From Muribaculaceae bacterium (GTDB taxonomy: Bacteria; Bacteroidota; Bacteroidia; Bacteroidales; Muribaculaceae): a DNA stretch of 33,275 nt. The translations under genes and the position numbers were made by a program. The stretch covers positions 1 to 33,275 of the forward strand of contig JAFSPZ010000043.1 in assembly GCA_017451225.1 (NCBI GenBank), written 5' to 3'. The notes under the pieces were generated by a model that saw only the letters and a list, made by a program, of their open reading frames with translations, had not been told where the DNA came from and did not search any database. Shown here piece by piece: positions 22,892 through 30,647 of this stretch (its first letter is position 1; each line of letters begins with the position of its first letter).

Positions 22892-24394
22892 TCAGTCTTT
22901 CTTCCAGAATCCTGGAGTGAAGAGTGCAAGGACGGTGAAAATCTCAAGACGTCCCACTAGCATCTCAAATGCCAGTAACCACTTACAAAGGTCAGGCAGA
23001 TTGGCAAACTTGTCAAACTGTCCAGTCATCTCACCATAGCCAAATCCTATGTTACTGATAGCCGACAGTGAATTGAATAGGGCGTCAAATGCCGGCATGC
23101 CAAACAATGTGAGAATCACAGCTACCACAACCATCACAACCAAATACACCGACAAGAACGCAAGAATTTTTTCAACCATCATGTGAGGAATGGACTTGCC
23201 GTCGAGGCGCACAGCTTTCACTGCACTACTATGAACAACCTTATACATTTCGTTTTTCACATTCTTGAGCAGCACTACAAGTCGGTCGATTTTAGCACCA
23301 CCGGCAGTAGAGCCCGCCATACCACCAAAAATCATCAGCAGCATCAAGAAGAAGAAAATGAACTGTCCCTCTTTCTCATAATCGTAGGTTGCGAAACCTG
23401 TTGAAGTGATTGCCGATATGGTGTCGAATGCTGCTAGAATCATACCATAATGCCATACATCGACAAAACTCTTATAGGCAATACGCGCAAATACAATTAT
23501 CGAACCTACAATGATAATGCCAATATACCACCTCAGAGTGTCGCTACGCTTAAGGGCACTGAACTTGCCCTGGACCGCCACTCTGTAGATGATAGTGAAG
23601 TTGATACCGCACACAAGCATGAATATCATTATGACAATGTCGGTATAGTAGTCATGCCAGAAGTGAAGTCCGTTGTTCTTGGTAGAGAATCCACCTGTCG
23701 ACACTGTACTCATGGTGTGGCAGATGGCATCATACCATCCCATGGGGCCAAAGCCCAGCAACAGAGCGAGAACTACTGTGAAGACTAGATAAATAGCCCA
23801 AAGGCTCTTGGCGGTTTGACTCACACGAGGCCTCATTCTCTCGTGAGTAATACCCGTAACCTCGCTATTGAAGAGCGACACTCCGCCCTTGTAGTTGAGC
23901 ATGGGCAGTACTGCGAGGGTGAAAAGGATAATTCCCATTCCGCCTATCCACTGCATCATAGAGCGCCAGAACAAGATGCCTCGAGGCAGCGCTTCCACAT
24001 CTTTAATAACCGAAGCGCCAGTGGTGGTAAATCCCGACATTGTCTCAAAAAAGCCGTCGGTGATTCCTGTAACTGTTCCCGAGAACAAGAAAGGCAACAT
24101 GCCAAAAATCGAGAAGAACACCCACACTGTTGCAGTGAGAAGAAGTCCCTCTCGCTTGCGCATGGCCTTGCTCTTAGGCTTGATGCGGAAATTCATAATG
24201 ATTCCTACAACAAAAGTAATAGCTGCCGATATAGCGAAATGAATAGCATCCCAATCCTCACCATAGATGAGAGCGACAATCAGCGGGGCAACCATGAAGA
24301 GGGACTCAATCATAAGAAGCCATCCCACCACTCTCAACACAATGGGAAAGTTGATGGTTTTTGAAAACGTCCTATGTCGCATCATCATGTGCAT
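22892..24394 (-). CDS. trkH: TrkH family potassium uptake channel subunit
   Basis: A 500-residue inner-membrane protein with the four pseudo-repeats of the Trk/Ktr K+ pathway. Selectivity-filter-like segments are TMSGFTTTGASVI, TMSTVSTGGFSTKN, TISAITSTGFATYD and SLSAISNIGFGYG; each has the conserved Gly. The C-terminal GRLEIFTVLALFTPGFW is characteristic. It pairs with the cytoplasmic TrkA ring encoded 65 nt upstream. Several close Met codons (MHMMMR) leave the exact start open by a few residues. The leader contains TCAGAAATCAG-type tandem repeats. Confidence 0.95.
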   Translation of the reverse strand: MHMMMRHRTFSKTINFPIVLRVVGWLLMIESLFMVAPLIVALIYGEDWDAIHFAISAAITFVVGIIMNFRIKPKSKAMRKREGLLLTATVWVFFSIFGMLPFLFSGTVTGITDGFFETMSGFTTTGASVIKDVEALPRGILFWRSMMQWIGGMGIILFTLAVLPMLNYKGGVSLFNSEVTGITHERMRPRVSQTAKSLWAIYLVFTVVLALLLGFGPMGWYDAICHTMSTVSTGGFSTKNNGLHFWHDYYTDIVIMIFMLVCGINFTIIYRVAVQGKFSALKRSDTLRWYIGIIIVGSIIVFARIAYKSFVDVWHYGMILAAFDTISAITSTGFATYDYEKEGQFIFFFLMLLMIFGGMAGSTAGGAKIDRLVVLLKNVKNEMYKVVHSSAVKAVRLDGKSIPHMMVEKILAFLSVYLVVMVVVAVILTLFGMPAFDALFNSLSAISNIGFGYGEMTGQFDKFANLPDLCKWLLAFEMLVGRLEIFTVLALFTPGFWKKD

Positions 24395-24401
24395 GATAGT
24401 T

Positions 24402-24456
24402 GTCAGAAATCAGTTGTCAGAAATCAGATGTCAGATATAAGTTGTTAGTTATCAGT
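24402..24456. repeat. TCAGAAATCAG-type tandem repeat between trkA and trkH
   Basis: GTTGTCAGAAATCA is repeated at 24402-24415 and 24415-24430, then diverges (GATGTCAGATATAAG, TTGTTAGTTATCAG). It fills nearly the whole trkA-trkH gap. Confidence 0.6.
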
Positions 24457-24459
24457 TTT

Positions 24460-25791
24460 TTATCCAAACATTTTCTCGATTTTGTGGATAGCTCCTGCCA
24501 GGCAGAACACAACCACTCGGTCGCCAGCTTGCAACTGAGTGTCACCAGTAACAAGGAAGCCTTCTCCATTTCTCACCAGGCCGGCAATAGTCATGTCCCT
24601 GCTCAACCGCAAATCCTTAACCTTTGCCTTGGTCACCTTAGCCCCGGCTCCCACCTCAAGTTCGGCCACCTCGGCATCGGCAAGAGCAAGGCTCTTGGAT
24701 GTCTCGGTGTCGGCATCAATCATCATTTGGAATATAGTGCTTGAGGCAATAAGTTTCTTGTTGATGATGGTGCCAATATTGAGACTTTCGGCCTCGTTGA
24801 CAAACTGAAGGTTCTCGACTTGTGCAATAGTCTTGCGCATACCAAGCTCCTTGGCCATCACACAACTCAAGATATTGCTCTCGCTACTGTCGCCAAGAGC
24901 GACAAACACATCATAGTCCTCGACACCTTCGTCTTCAAGAACATCGGTGTTTCCTGCCTCGTAGTGGACAATGTTGCAGTCGGGCAACAAATCGGCCAGT
25001 TCCTGACAGCGTTCCATGTCGCTGTGCATGATTTTCACCTTGTAGTCTTGGCATATGAGCTGCGCCAGCTGCTTTACAATCTCGTTACCGCCCATAATGA
25101 GCACGCTTTCGACTGAGTGATTTATCTTTCCGCAAATGGCTATCACATCGTCGATGTTGCGAGGCGTGGTTGCCACATAAATGATATCGTTGTGAAGCAC
25201 CTCGTCATTACCACCAGGAATGATAATCTCGCGGTTGCGCTTGATGGCGTTGACATGCATGAAACTCGAGATGCCACTCAAGTCCTTGAGCTTATGTCCC
25301 ACAATACGTGCATTGTCTCTCACTTTGACTCCAGCTAGCACCAACTCGCCATTGAGCATCTCAAACCAGTTCCTTGCCCATGGGTGCTGCATAGCAGTTT
25401 TCACCTCAAGAGCAGCAAGATACTCTGGGTAGATGAGAGTGTTGATGCCGTAGGAAGCAAAAAACTTCTTGGAAGCAGGCTTCATAAACTCGAAATTGTC
25501 GATTCGAGCCACAGCCTTCTTGCAGCCCAAGCTCTTTGCCATCGAGGAGGCGATAATGTTGATGGTTTCATGAGGTGTTACAGCAATGAAAATGTCGGCC
25601 ACACCCACTTGAATGCTCTTAAGTACATCAAGCGACACAGCGCTACCCTGCATTGTCATCAGGTTGTAATTCTCAAGGTTGTAGAGCTTCTTCTCGTCTT
25701 TGTCGATGACGATAATGTCTTGCTCCTCGTTAGAGAGCATCTTAGCAAGGTGTGTTCCCACCTCGCCGGCTCCTGCAATCACAATTCTCAT
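24460..25791 (-). CDS. trkA: Trk system potassium transport regulator TrkA
   Basis: 443 residues made of two RCK halves. Each half is a Rossmann NAD(H)/nucleotide domain plus an RCK-C domain: MRIVIAGAGEVGTHLAKML (1-19) with GxGxxG at 7-12, and ESVLIMGGNEIVKQLAQLI (about 222-240), where the second glycine motif is degraded. The final RCK-C part (SRDMTIAGLVRNGEGFLVTGDTQLQAGDRVVVF) is intact. It gates TrkH according to nucleotide state. Its ATG overlaps the dxs stop (ATGA), so translation of the two is probably coupled. Confidence 0.95.
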   Translation of the reverse strand: MRIVIAGAGEVGTHLAKMLSNEEQDIIVIDKDEKKLYNLENYNLMTMQGSAVSLDVLKSIQVGVADIFIAVTPHETINIIASSMAKSLGCKKAVARIDNFEFMKPASKKFFASYGINTLIYPEYLAALEVKTAMQHPWARNWFEMLNGELVLAGVKVRDNARIVGHKLKDLSGISSFMHVNAIKRNREIIIPGGNDEVLHNDIIYVATTPRNIDDVIAICGKINHSVESVLIMGGNEIVKQLAQLICQDYKVKIMHSDMERCQELADLLPDCNIVHYEAGNTDVLEDEGVEDYDVFVALGDSSESNILSCVMAKELGMRKTIAQVENLQFVNEAESLNIGTIINKKLIASSTIFQMMIDADTETSKSLALADAEVAELEVGAGAKVTKAKVKDLRLSRDMTIAGLVRNGEGFLVTGDTQLQAGDRVVVFCLAGAIHKIEKMFG

Positions 25792-27713
25792 GATTCACTC
25801 TTGTTTAGCAGTTGTTTAACTTGTTGCTCTATAGAAGCAGCATCGAGATGGCACAACTCATGCAGTTGCTTGACAGTGCCTTGATCAACAAACATGTCGT
25901 CAATTCCCATAGTCAATAGTTTCACGTTGCAACCATGCGCCATGAGCCACTCGGCTACTGCACTGCCCAAGCCACCTTTCATCACACCTTCCTCGACAGT
26001 GATAATCGTGGAGTAGCGCTGAGCGACCTCCTGAAGAATCTCCTCGTCAATGGGCTTGAGGAATATCATGTCGTAGTGTGCAACGTCGATGCCTTGCTCG
26101 TGGAGCGAGTCACAGGCTTCTCGCACATTGGTACCAATTGTACCCAGGCTCAAGATTGCCACATCGTTGCCGTCACGCAGCTTGCGACCCTTTCCTAATG
26201 GCAGCTCCTGAATCTCATTGTGCCAATCAACCATCTTTCCTGTACCACGCGGATAGCGAATCGAGAATGGTCCCTCGACACGACGCTGGGCTGTGTACAT
26301 GAGGTTGCGCAGGGTGTGCTCGTCCATGGGAGCAGTAACTGTCATGCCTGGAATGGCTCGCATGAAAGCGAGGTCAAAGAGGCCATGATGAGTAACACCG
26401 TCCTCCCCCACCAGGCCAGCACGGTCGAGGCAGAAAGTGACTGGAAGATGTGCTATAGACACGTCGTTGATGATTGAATCGTAGGCACGCTGGATGAAGG
26501 CGCTGTAGATTGCCACAAAGGGACGCAGACCTTCACGAGCGAGACCTCCGGCAAATGTCACCGCATGTCCCTCGCTGATGCCCACGTCGAAGGTGCGACT
26601 CGGGAACTCGGTCTGCATCATCGACACCGAAGTGCCGCTGGGCATTGCTGCTGTGATAGCCACAATGTTCTGGTCGTCCTTGGCAAGCTCTACAAGAGTC
26701 TTACCGAAAACGTCCTGGAACTTGAGAGGCTTGCCAGCGCTACCACCCTTGATACGCTCACCAGTGTCCTCGTCAAACTTGCCCGGTGCGTGCCAGGTAG
26801 TAGGATCTTTCTCGGCAGGCTCATAACCCTTGCCCTTGACGGTGTGCAGGTGTATGAGCTTAGGACCGGTCATGTCTTTTATGTCGCGGAAGGTCTTTAC
26901 AAGCTTCTTCACGTCATGTCCGTCAAATGGACCGAAATAGCGAATGTTAAGACCCTCAAAGATGTTCTGCTGACCAGTGAGCAACGACTTCATGGCGTTG
27001 TTAAATCGCAACACCACGCCCTTGCCACTATCGCCAATGATGTGATGCTTGCGCATGAACTGATAGGTCTTGTAGCGGAAGTCGTTATAGCCCTTCGATG
27101 TGGAGAGTTTGGTCATATATTCGCCCAAAGCACCCACAGGACGGTCAATTGACATGTCGTTGTCGTTGAGCACGATGAGCAGATTGTTCTTGTGGATAGA
27201 GGCATTGTTGATGCCTTCAAAAGCCAATCCACCGCTGATAGATGCATCGCCAATGACGGCCACCACGCGGCGGTCGGGGTTGGCCTGCAGCTCACTGGCG
27301 ATAGACATTCCCAGCGCTGCCGATATCGAGTTGCTGGCATGACCTGCCTGGAAAGTGTCGTACTCGCTCTCAGCGGGATTGGGGAAACCACTCAAGCCGC
27401 CCATCTTGCGATTGGTGGAGAAGCGGTCGCGACGACCGGTCAAAATCTTGTGAGGATAGGCTTGATGGCCCACATCCCACACGAGGCGGTCGTCGGGTGT
27501 ATTGAACACATAGTGCAACGCCACGGCAATCTCCACAGCCCCCATGCTCGATGCAAAGTGCCCCGGATTCTCGCTCAGCTCATGAACGATGAACTTGCGC
27601 AACTCGGCACACACCGCTGGCAACTCATCAATATCAAGCTTCTTCAAGTCGGCGGGAGAGTCAATCCTGGCCAGTAATGGAAAATGCTCTTGTATGTATT
27701 CTTTGGTAGACAT
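25788..27713 (-). CDS. dxs: 1-deoxy-D-xylulose-5-phosphate synthase
   Basis: A 641-residue ThDP enzyme that condenses pyruvate and glyceraldehyde-3-phosphate, the first step of the MEP isoprenoid pathway. GHFASSMGAVEIAVALHYVF (His52) and DVGHQAYPHKILTGRR open the ThDP domain. VIGDASISGGLAFEGINNA...LNDNDMSI (about 153-189) is the GDG-N metal/ThDP motif. FDVGISEGHAVTFAGGLA carries the catalytic Glu. DRAGLVGEDGVTHHGLFDLAFMR and the transketolase C-domain follow. Full length. Its ATG directly abuts the stop of a 56-codon ORF, and its stop overlaps the trkA ATG. Confidence 0.97.
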   Translation of the reverse strand: MSTKEYIQEHFPLLARIDSPADLKKLDIDELPAVCAELRKFIVHELSENPGHFASSMGAVEIAVALHYVFNTPDDRLVWDVGHQAYPHKILTGRRDRFSTNRKMGGLSGFPNPAESEYDTFQAGHASNSISAALGMSIASELQANPDRRVVAVIGDASISGGLAFEGINNASIHKNNLLIVLNDNDMSIDRPVGALGEYMTKLSTSKGYNDFRYKTYQFMRKHHIIGDSGKGVVLRFNNAMKSLLTGQQNIFEGLNIRYFGPFDGHDVKKLVKTFRDIKDMTGPKLIHLHTVKGKGYEPAEKDPTTWHAPGKFDEDTGERIKGGSAGKPLKFQDVFGKTLVELAKDDQNIVAITAAMPSGTSVSMMQTEFPSRTFDVGISEGHAVTFAGGLAREGLRPFVAIYSAFIQRAYDSIINDVSIAHLPVTFCLDRAGLVGEDGVTHHGLFDLAFMRAIPGMTVTAPMDEHTLRNLMYTAQRRVEGPFSIRYPRGTGKMVDWHNEIQELPLGKGRKLRDGNDVAILSLGTIGTNVREACDSLHEQGIDVAHYDMIFLKPIDEEILQEVAQRYSTIITVEEGVMKGGLGSAVAEWLMAHGCNVKLLTMGIDDMFVDQGTVKQLHELCHLDAASIEQQVKQLLNKSES

Positions 27714-27884
27714 TTATTTACCCTTTATATATTTTTTGTACAGAGGGACAAAAACGATGATGCCGCTTGCAACGATGGCGAACACCGTCATAAAATTGTG
27801 CTCGGCGCGAGTCCATACGATGTAGACCAAAAACAGCCACAAGCACAAAATGCAAGCGAAACGTATCCATCTTCCTGTCGTCAT
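27714..27884 (-). CDS. Small 56-residue membrane protein, head of the dxs series
   Basis: An ATG at 27884-27882 opens 56 codons: MTTGRWIRFACILCLWLFLV, then YIVWTRAEHNFMTVFAIVAS, GIIVFVPLYKKYIKGK, stop TAA. There are two hydrophobic helices (about residues 9-24 and 32-48), a short charged loop and a Lys-rich cytoplasmic tail. The stop lies directly against the dxs ATG (TAAATG). A TAnnTTTG promoter element lies 48 nt upstream. I do not recognise a family. Coding is supported by the membrane-protein composition, tight packing and promoter, not by a known homologue. Confidence 0.7.
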   Translation of the reverse strand: MTTGRWIRFACILCLWLFLVYIVWTRAEHNFMTVFAIVASGIIVFVPLYKKYIKGK

Positions 27885-27931
27885 CTGCCAAAATATCAGC
27901 TTGTTAATTAATAGACATAGTTTATAACTTG

Positions 27932-27970
27932 CAAAGTTACGAAAACAATTTCAATAACTAACGTTATTGA
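27932..27970 (-). promoter_or_regulatory. Promoter element and adjoining dyad ahead of the 56-aa ORF, dxs and trk genes
   Basis: TAACTTTG on the minus strand (27939-27932) matches TAnnTTTG. A perfect 8-bp inverted repeat, TCAATAAC-N4-GTTATTGA, lies at 27951-27970, covering the expected -33 region, where no clear TTTG is present. This placement suits a repressor or activator site. Confidence 0.6.
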
Positions 27971-28014
27971 CCCAAAGATTTTTAAAAAAACTGTTATTTG
28001 GCCTATATTTGAGT

Positions 28015-28054
28015 AAAAAAGAGGATGCGACCCCCTAAAAAAAGTCGCATCCTC
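28015..28054 (-). terminator. Rho-independent terminator of the TonB-linked receptor gene
   Basis: GAGGATGCGAC (28021-28031) and GTCGCATCCTC (28044-28054) form an 11-bp perfect stem around a 12-nt loop. On the minus strand it is followed by six U residues. Confidence 0.93.
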
Positions 28055-28111
28055 AACAGAGAAAAAAGTAGTATTATGAAGCTGGTAAAATGAGTAGTTT
28101 TCTAAATGCTC

Positions 28112-30424
28112 TTACTTGCCCAGGCGGGCTTTCTCATCACTGCCGGCACCCGAACCGCGATATTTGCTTTGAACGGCGTTAAACTTGTAGCGCACAGTTA
28201 CTTGAAGTTCGCGAGAGTCGTGGTGACTGTCTTGGTGTAGATGACGCAGTCCATAATTCAAGTCGATGTGCTCTTGAGAGTCAAAAAGATTGCGTCCTGC
28301 CACTTTTATCGATAGACGGTCGTTAAAAAATGTCTTAGTAATGCTCAAGTCGGCTTGAACACCAGCTTTGGTGAGTGACATATTTTCTTTGTCACCTTTT
28401 GTGACTAAAGTCAGGTTTGCCGATGCAGTAAGTGTGGGTAGTATCTTGATGTTATTGTAGAATTGGACATAGAGGAATGGGTGCTTAGGGCTAATGAAGC
28501 CAATGGGAGTTGGAATCTTGACCCAATCCTTCATCATGGCAATCGATAATTGAGGCTGATAAATGCCAAATTGTGGTGTGAGGTTGAGCATCACCCTCAA
28601 CGCGTCGGCATGGTCAACGTTGTCGCGAGTTATCAGTGTGGTGGCTTCACTGCCGGGAACCTCCCGTGCCACATTCACGATAATGTCGCTCGTGCGCTTG
28701 TAATCAACCATCAGGTTCACCCACTTCCACATTGCCATGAAACTCAGCTGGTTGTTGATTGATGGTTTCAAGGCTGGGTTACCACTCTCCCAAGTGAAGC
28801 GGTTGGCGTAGGTCACGCTGCCGTTGAGCTGCCAATAGTAAGGACGCTGAATCTTCATAGCATAATTGAGCATCAGTTGCACATTGCCTGCTCGGGCCGA
28901 TAGGCCCACAGTTGGGAACAGATGGTGATAGGTGCGGCTCTGCTCTGGAATGAACTCGCCCATGCTGTAATAGTGGCTGCACACGTTCTCGTTGCGCAAG
29001 CCCAGCCGCATCTGACCAAATGGCAATGGTCGCGCATACTCCACGAAGAAAGCATAATTGCGTTCTCGTTGCTCGGTGAACGATGTGGGCACTATATTTT
29101 CGGGGTTGATATAGTCGTCGTTGCGGTGGGTGTTGCTAAGTTCAGTGCCGACCTGCAGGTTTCCACCCCACACCGGCCACGAGAGCACGAGTTTGCCTGC
29201 CAGCAATTGATTTCGCTCCACGCTCTGCGCGGTTACTATGCGGCTGTCATGTTCCTGACTAACCTCATCATTGTACTGATTAGTGCGATTCTTGTAGAAC
29301 ATGTAGTCAAGATTCACATCAATGCTCGTCTTCCCTATCTTACCGTTATAGTAGGCATTTAGGGTGTGTGGCATATTTGACTTCTCATCTTGATCGACAG
29401 TGTTCACAAGATGGTCGTAGAACTCCCCGTTGGCCATCACGTCGGCAGTCATACCACCCCATGTTTTGTTACTGAAATACCATTTGGTGTCGTAGCGCAG
29501 TCCCATCGAGTGGTTGTCGCCCAGCACATAGTTTACACCCACCGAGCTATAGAGCGAACGGCTGCGGCTGCGACTGTCGATTAGTTGGTCAAGATGCCAA
29601 ATGGTGTCGGACTTCACATCAAGGAGAATGCCGTCATTTTGATGCCAGTTGTCCTCGTTGTACCAATGAGCACCAAAGACATCTAGGCCTCCCTTGCGAT
29701 AGTTCCAATTCAGACCCAGGGCCAAATCCATATTCTCGCCTTGATAGTAATTAGCTTCGGTGTCGAACGAGAATCCCTCGCCCTGTGGACGCTTGGTCTT
29801 AATGAGGATGACCGATTCAACATCGGCCTTGTATTTAGCGCCAGGATTAGTGATAAGCTCCACGCTCTCTATGTCGTCACTCTTGAGCTGGTCAAGTTCG
29901 CTCTTGTTGCGCATTACGCGACCGTTGATGTAGATGAGTGGAGTACCTTTGCCAAACACCTCTATTCCGTCGCTCTTCTTTTGAACACCAGGCAGATTTT
30001 GGAGCACATCGCTGGCGGTTCCCACCTTGCTCAACAAAGTACCCTCGACATCGGTCTTGATGCCTTCGGTAGTCACTTTGAATGTGGGACGCATGCCTTT
30101 CACCACCACTTCGCCCAGCACGGTTGCCTCGGGCTGAAGCTGAATGGTGCCCATATCGCTGCTATTAGTATTAATAAACCTGGTCTCATAGCCAATGTAG
30201 CTGATTTTCACGATTGTGTTAGGCTTGTCGCTTGTCAATGTAAATGTACCGTCCTCGCTTGTAGTTGTTCCTGCGAGATAAGTACTGTCGCTGGAATTGA
30301 GCAGGACCACATTGGCATAAGGCAATGGTTGGGTGTTCTCGTCAACCACTGTTCCGGTGAAGGTTGCTGCCATCATTGAGACAGTGGCAAGAATAGATGC
30401 AAGAAATAAAGTTGTACGTCTCAT
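28112..30424 (-). CDS. TonB-dependent receptor-like outer-membrane beta-barrel protein
   Basis: About 770 residues. The signal peptide is MRRTTLFLASILATVSMMAA. It is followed by a carboxypeptidase-regulatory-like domain (about 22-105: FTGTVVDENTQPLPYANVVLL...TIVKISYIGYET) and a TonB plug (about 110-220: GTASDVLQNLPGVQKK, TPLIYINGRVMRNKSELDQL, DDIESVELITNPGAKY). The rest is a beta-barrel of the OMP_b-brl_3 type, ending in a strand-like VTVRYKFNAVQ. It probably imports a large or rare nutrient across the outer membrane with TonB energy. No SusD partner is adjacent, so it is not a classic Sus pair. An upstream frame to 30463 is less likely than the ATG at 30424. Confidence 0.9.
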   Translation of the reverse strand: MRRTTLFLASILATVSMMAATFTGTVVDENTQPLPYANVVLLNSSDSTYLAGTTTSEDGTFTLTSDKPNTIVKISYIGYETRFINTNSSDMGTIQLQPEATVLGEVVVKGMRPTFKVTTEGIKTDVEGTLLSKVGTASDVLQNLPGVQKKSDGIEVFGKGTPLIYINGRVMRNKSELDQLKSDDIESVELITNPGAKYKADVESVILIKTKRPQGEGFSFDTEANYYQGENMDLALGLNWNYRKGGLDVFGAHWYNEDNWHQNDGILLDVKSDTIWHLDQLIDSRSRSRSLYSSVGVNYVLGDNHSMGLRYDTKWYFSNKTWGGMTADVMANGEFYDHLVNTVDQDEKSNMPHTLNAYYNGKIGKTSIDVNLDYMFYKNRTNQYNDEVSQEHDSRIVTAQSVERNQLLAGKLVLSWPVWGGNLQVGTELSNTHRNDDYINPENIVPTSFTEQRERNYAFFVEYARPLPFGQMRLGLRNENVCSHYYSMGEFIPEQSRTYHHLFPTVGLSARAGNVQLMLNYAMKIQRPYYWQLNGSVTYANRFTWESGNPALKPSINNQLSFMAMWKWVNLMVDYKRTSDIIVNVAREVPGSEATTLITRDNVDHADALRVMLNLTPQFGIYQPQLSIAMMKDWVKIPTPIGFISPKHPFLYVQFYNNIKILPTLTASANLTLVTKGDKENMSLTKAGVQADLSITKTFFNDRLSIKVAGRNLFDSQEHIDLNYGLRHLHQDSHHDSRELQVTVRYKFNAVQSKYRGSGAGSDEKARLGK

Positions 30425-30647
30425 ATCATTTTGTTGTTTTATAGTTTCTAAAACATGCCGCATCGAGCGGTTTCATGATATTGACGTAAGAGGCGGGTCG
30501 AAATGTTTCACTCCACCACCACTATTTTCAAAAATCTTGATTTAAGTCAAGGTTTTACTTTTCTTTACATTAAAACAACAAGCGGCAGTCTCATTGTGTA
30601 GAGACTGCCGCCTGATAGAATTGCGGCGATAAGGCCGTTGCAAGTGA
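30425..30647. other. Gap between the repeat protein and the receptor gene
   Basis: 223 bp. It contains the terminator of the upstream repeat-protein gene (30568-30611). I found no TAnnTTTG element for the receptor gene, so its promoter is not located. Confidence 0.4.
30568..30611 (-). terminator. Terminator of the repeat-rich secreted protein gene
   Basis: GCGGCAGTCTC (30582-30592) and GAGACTGCCGC (30601-30611) form a perfect 11-bp stem with an 8-nt loop. It is followed on the minus strand by a U-rich run (TTGTTGTTTTAA). It lies 36 nt past the stop. Confidence 0.85.
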
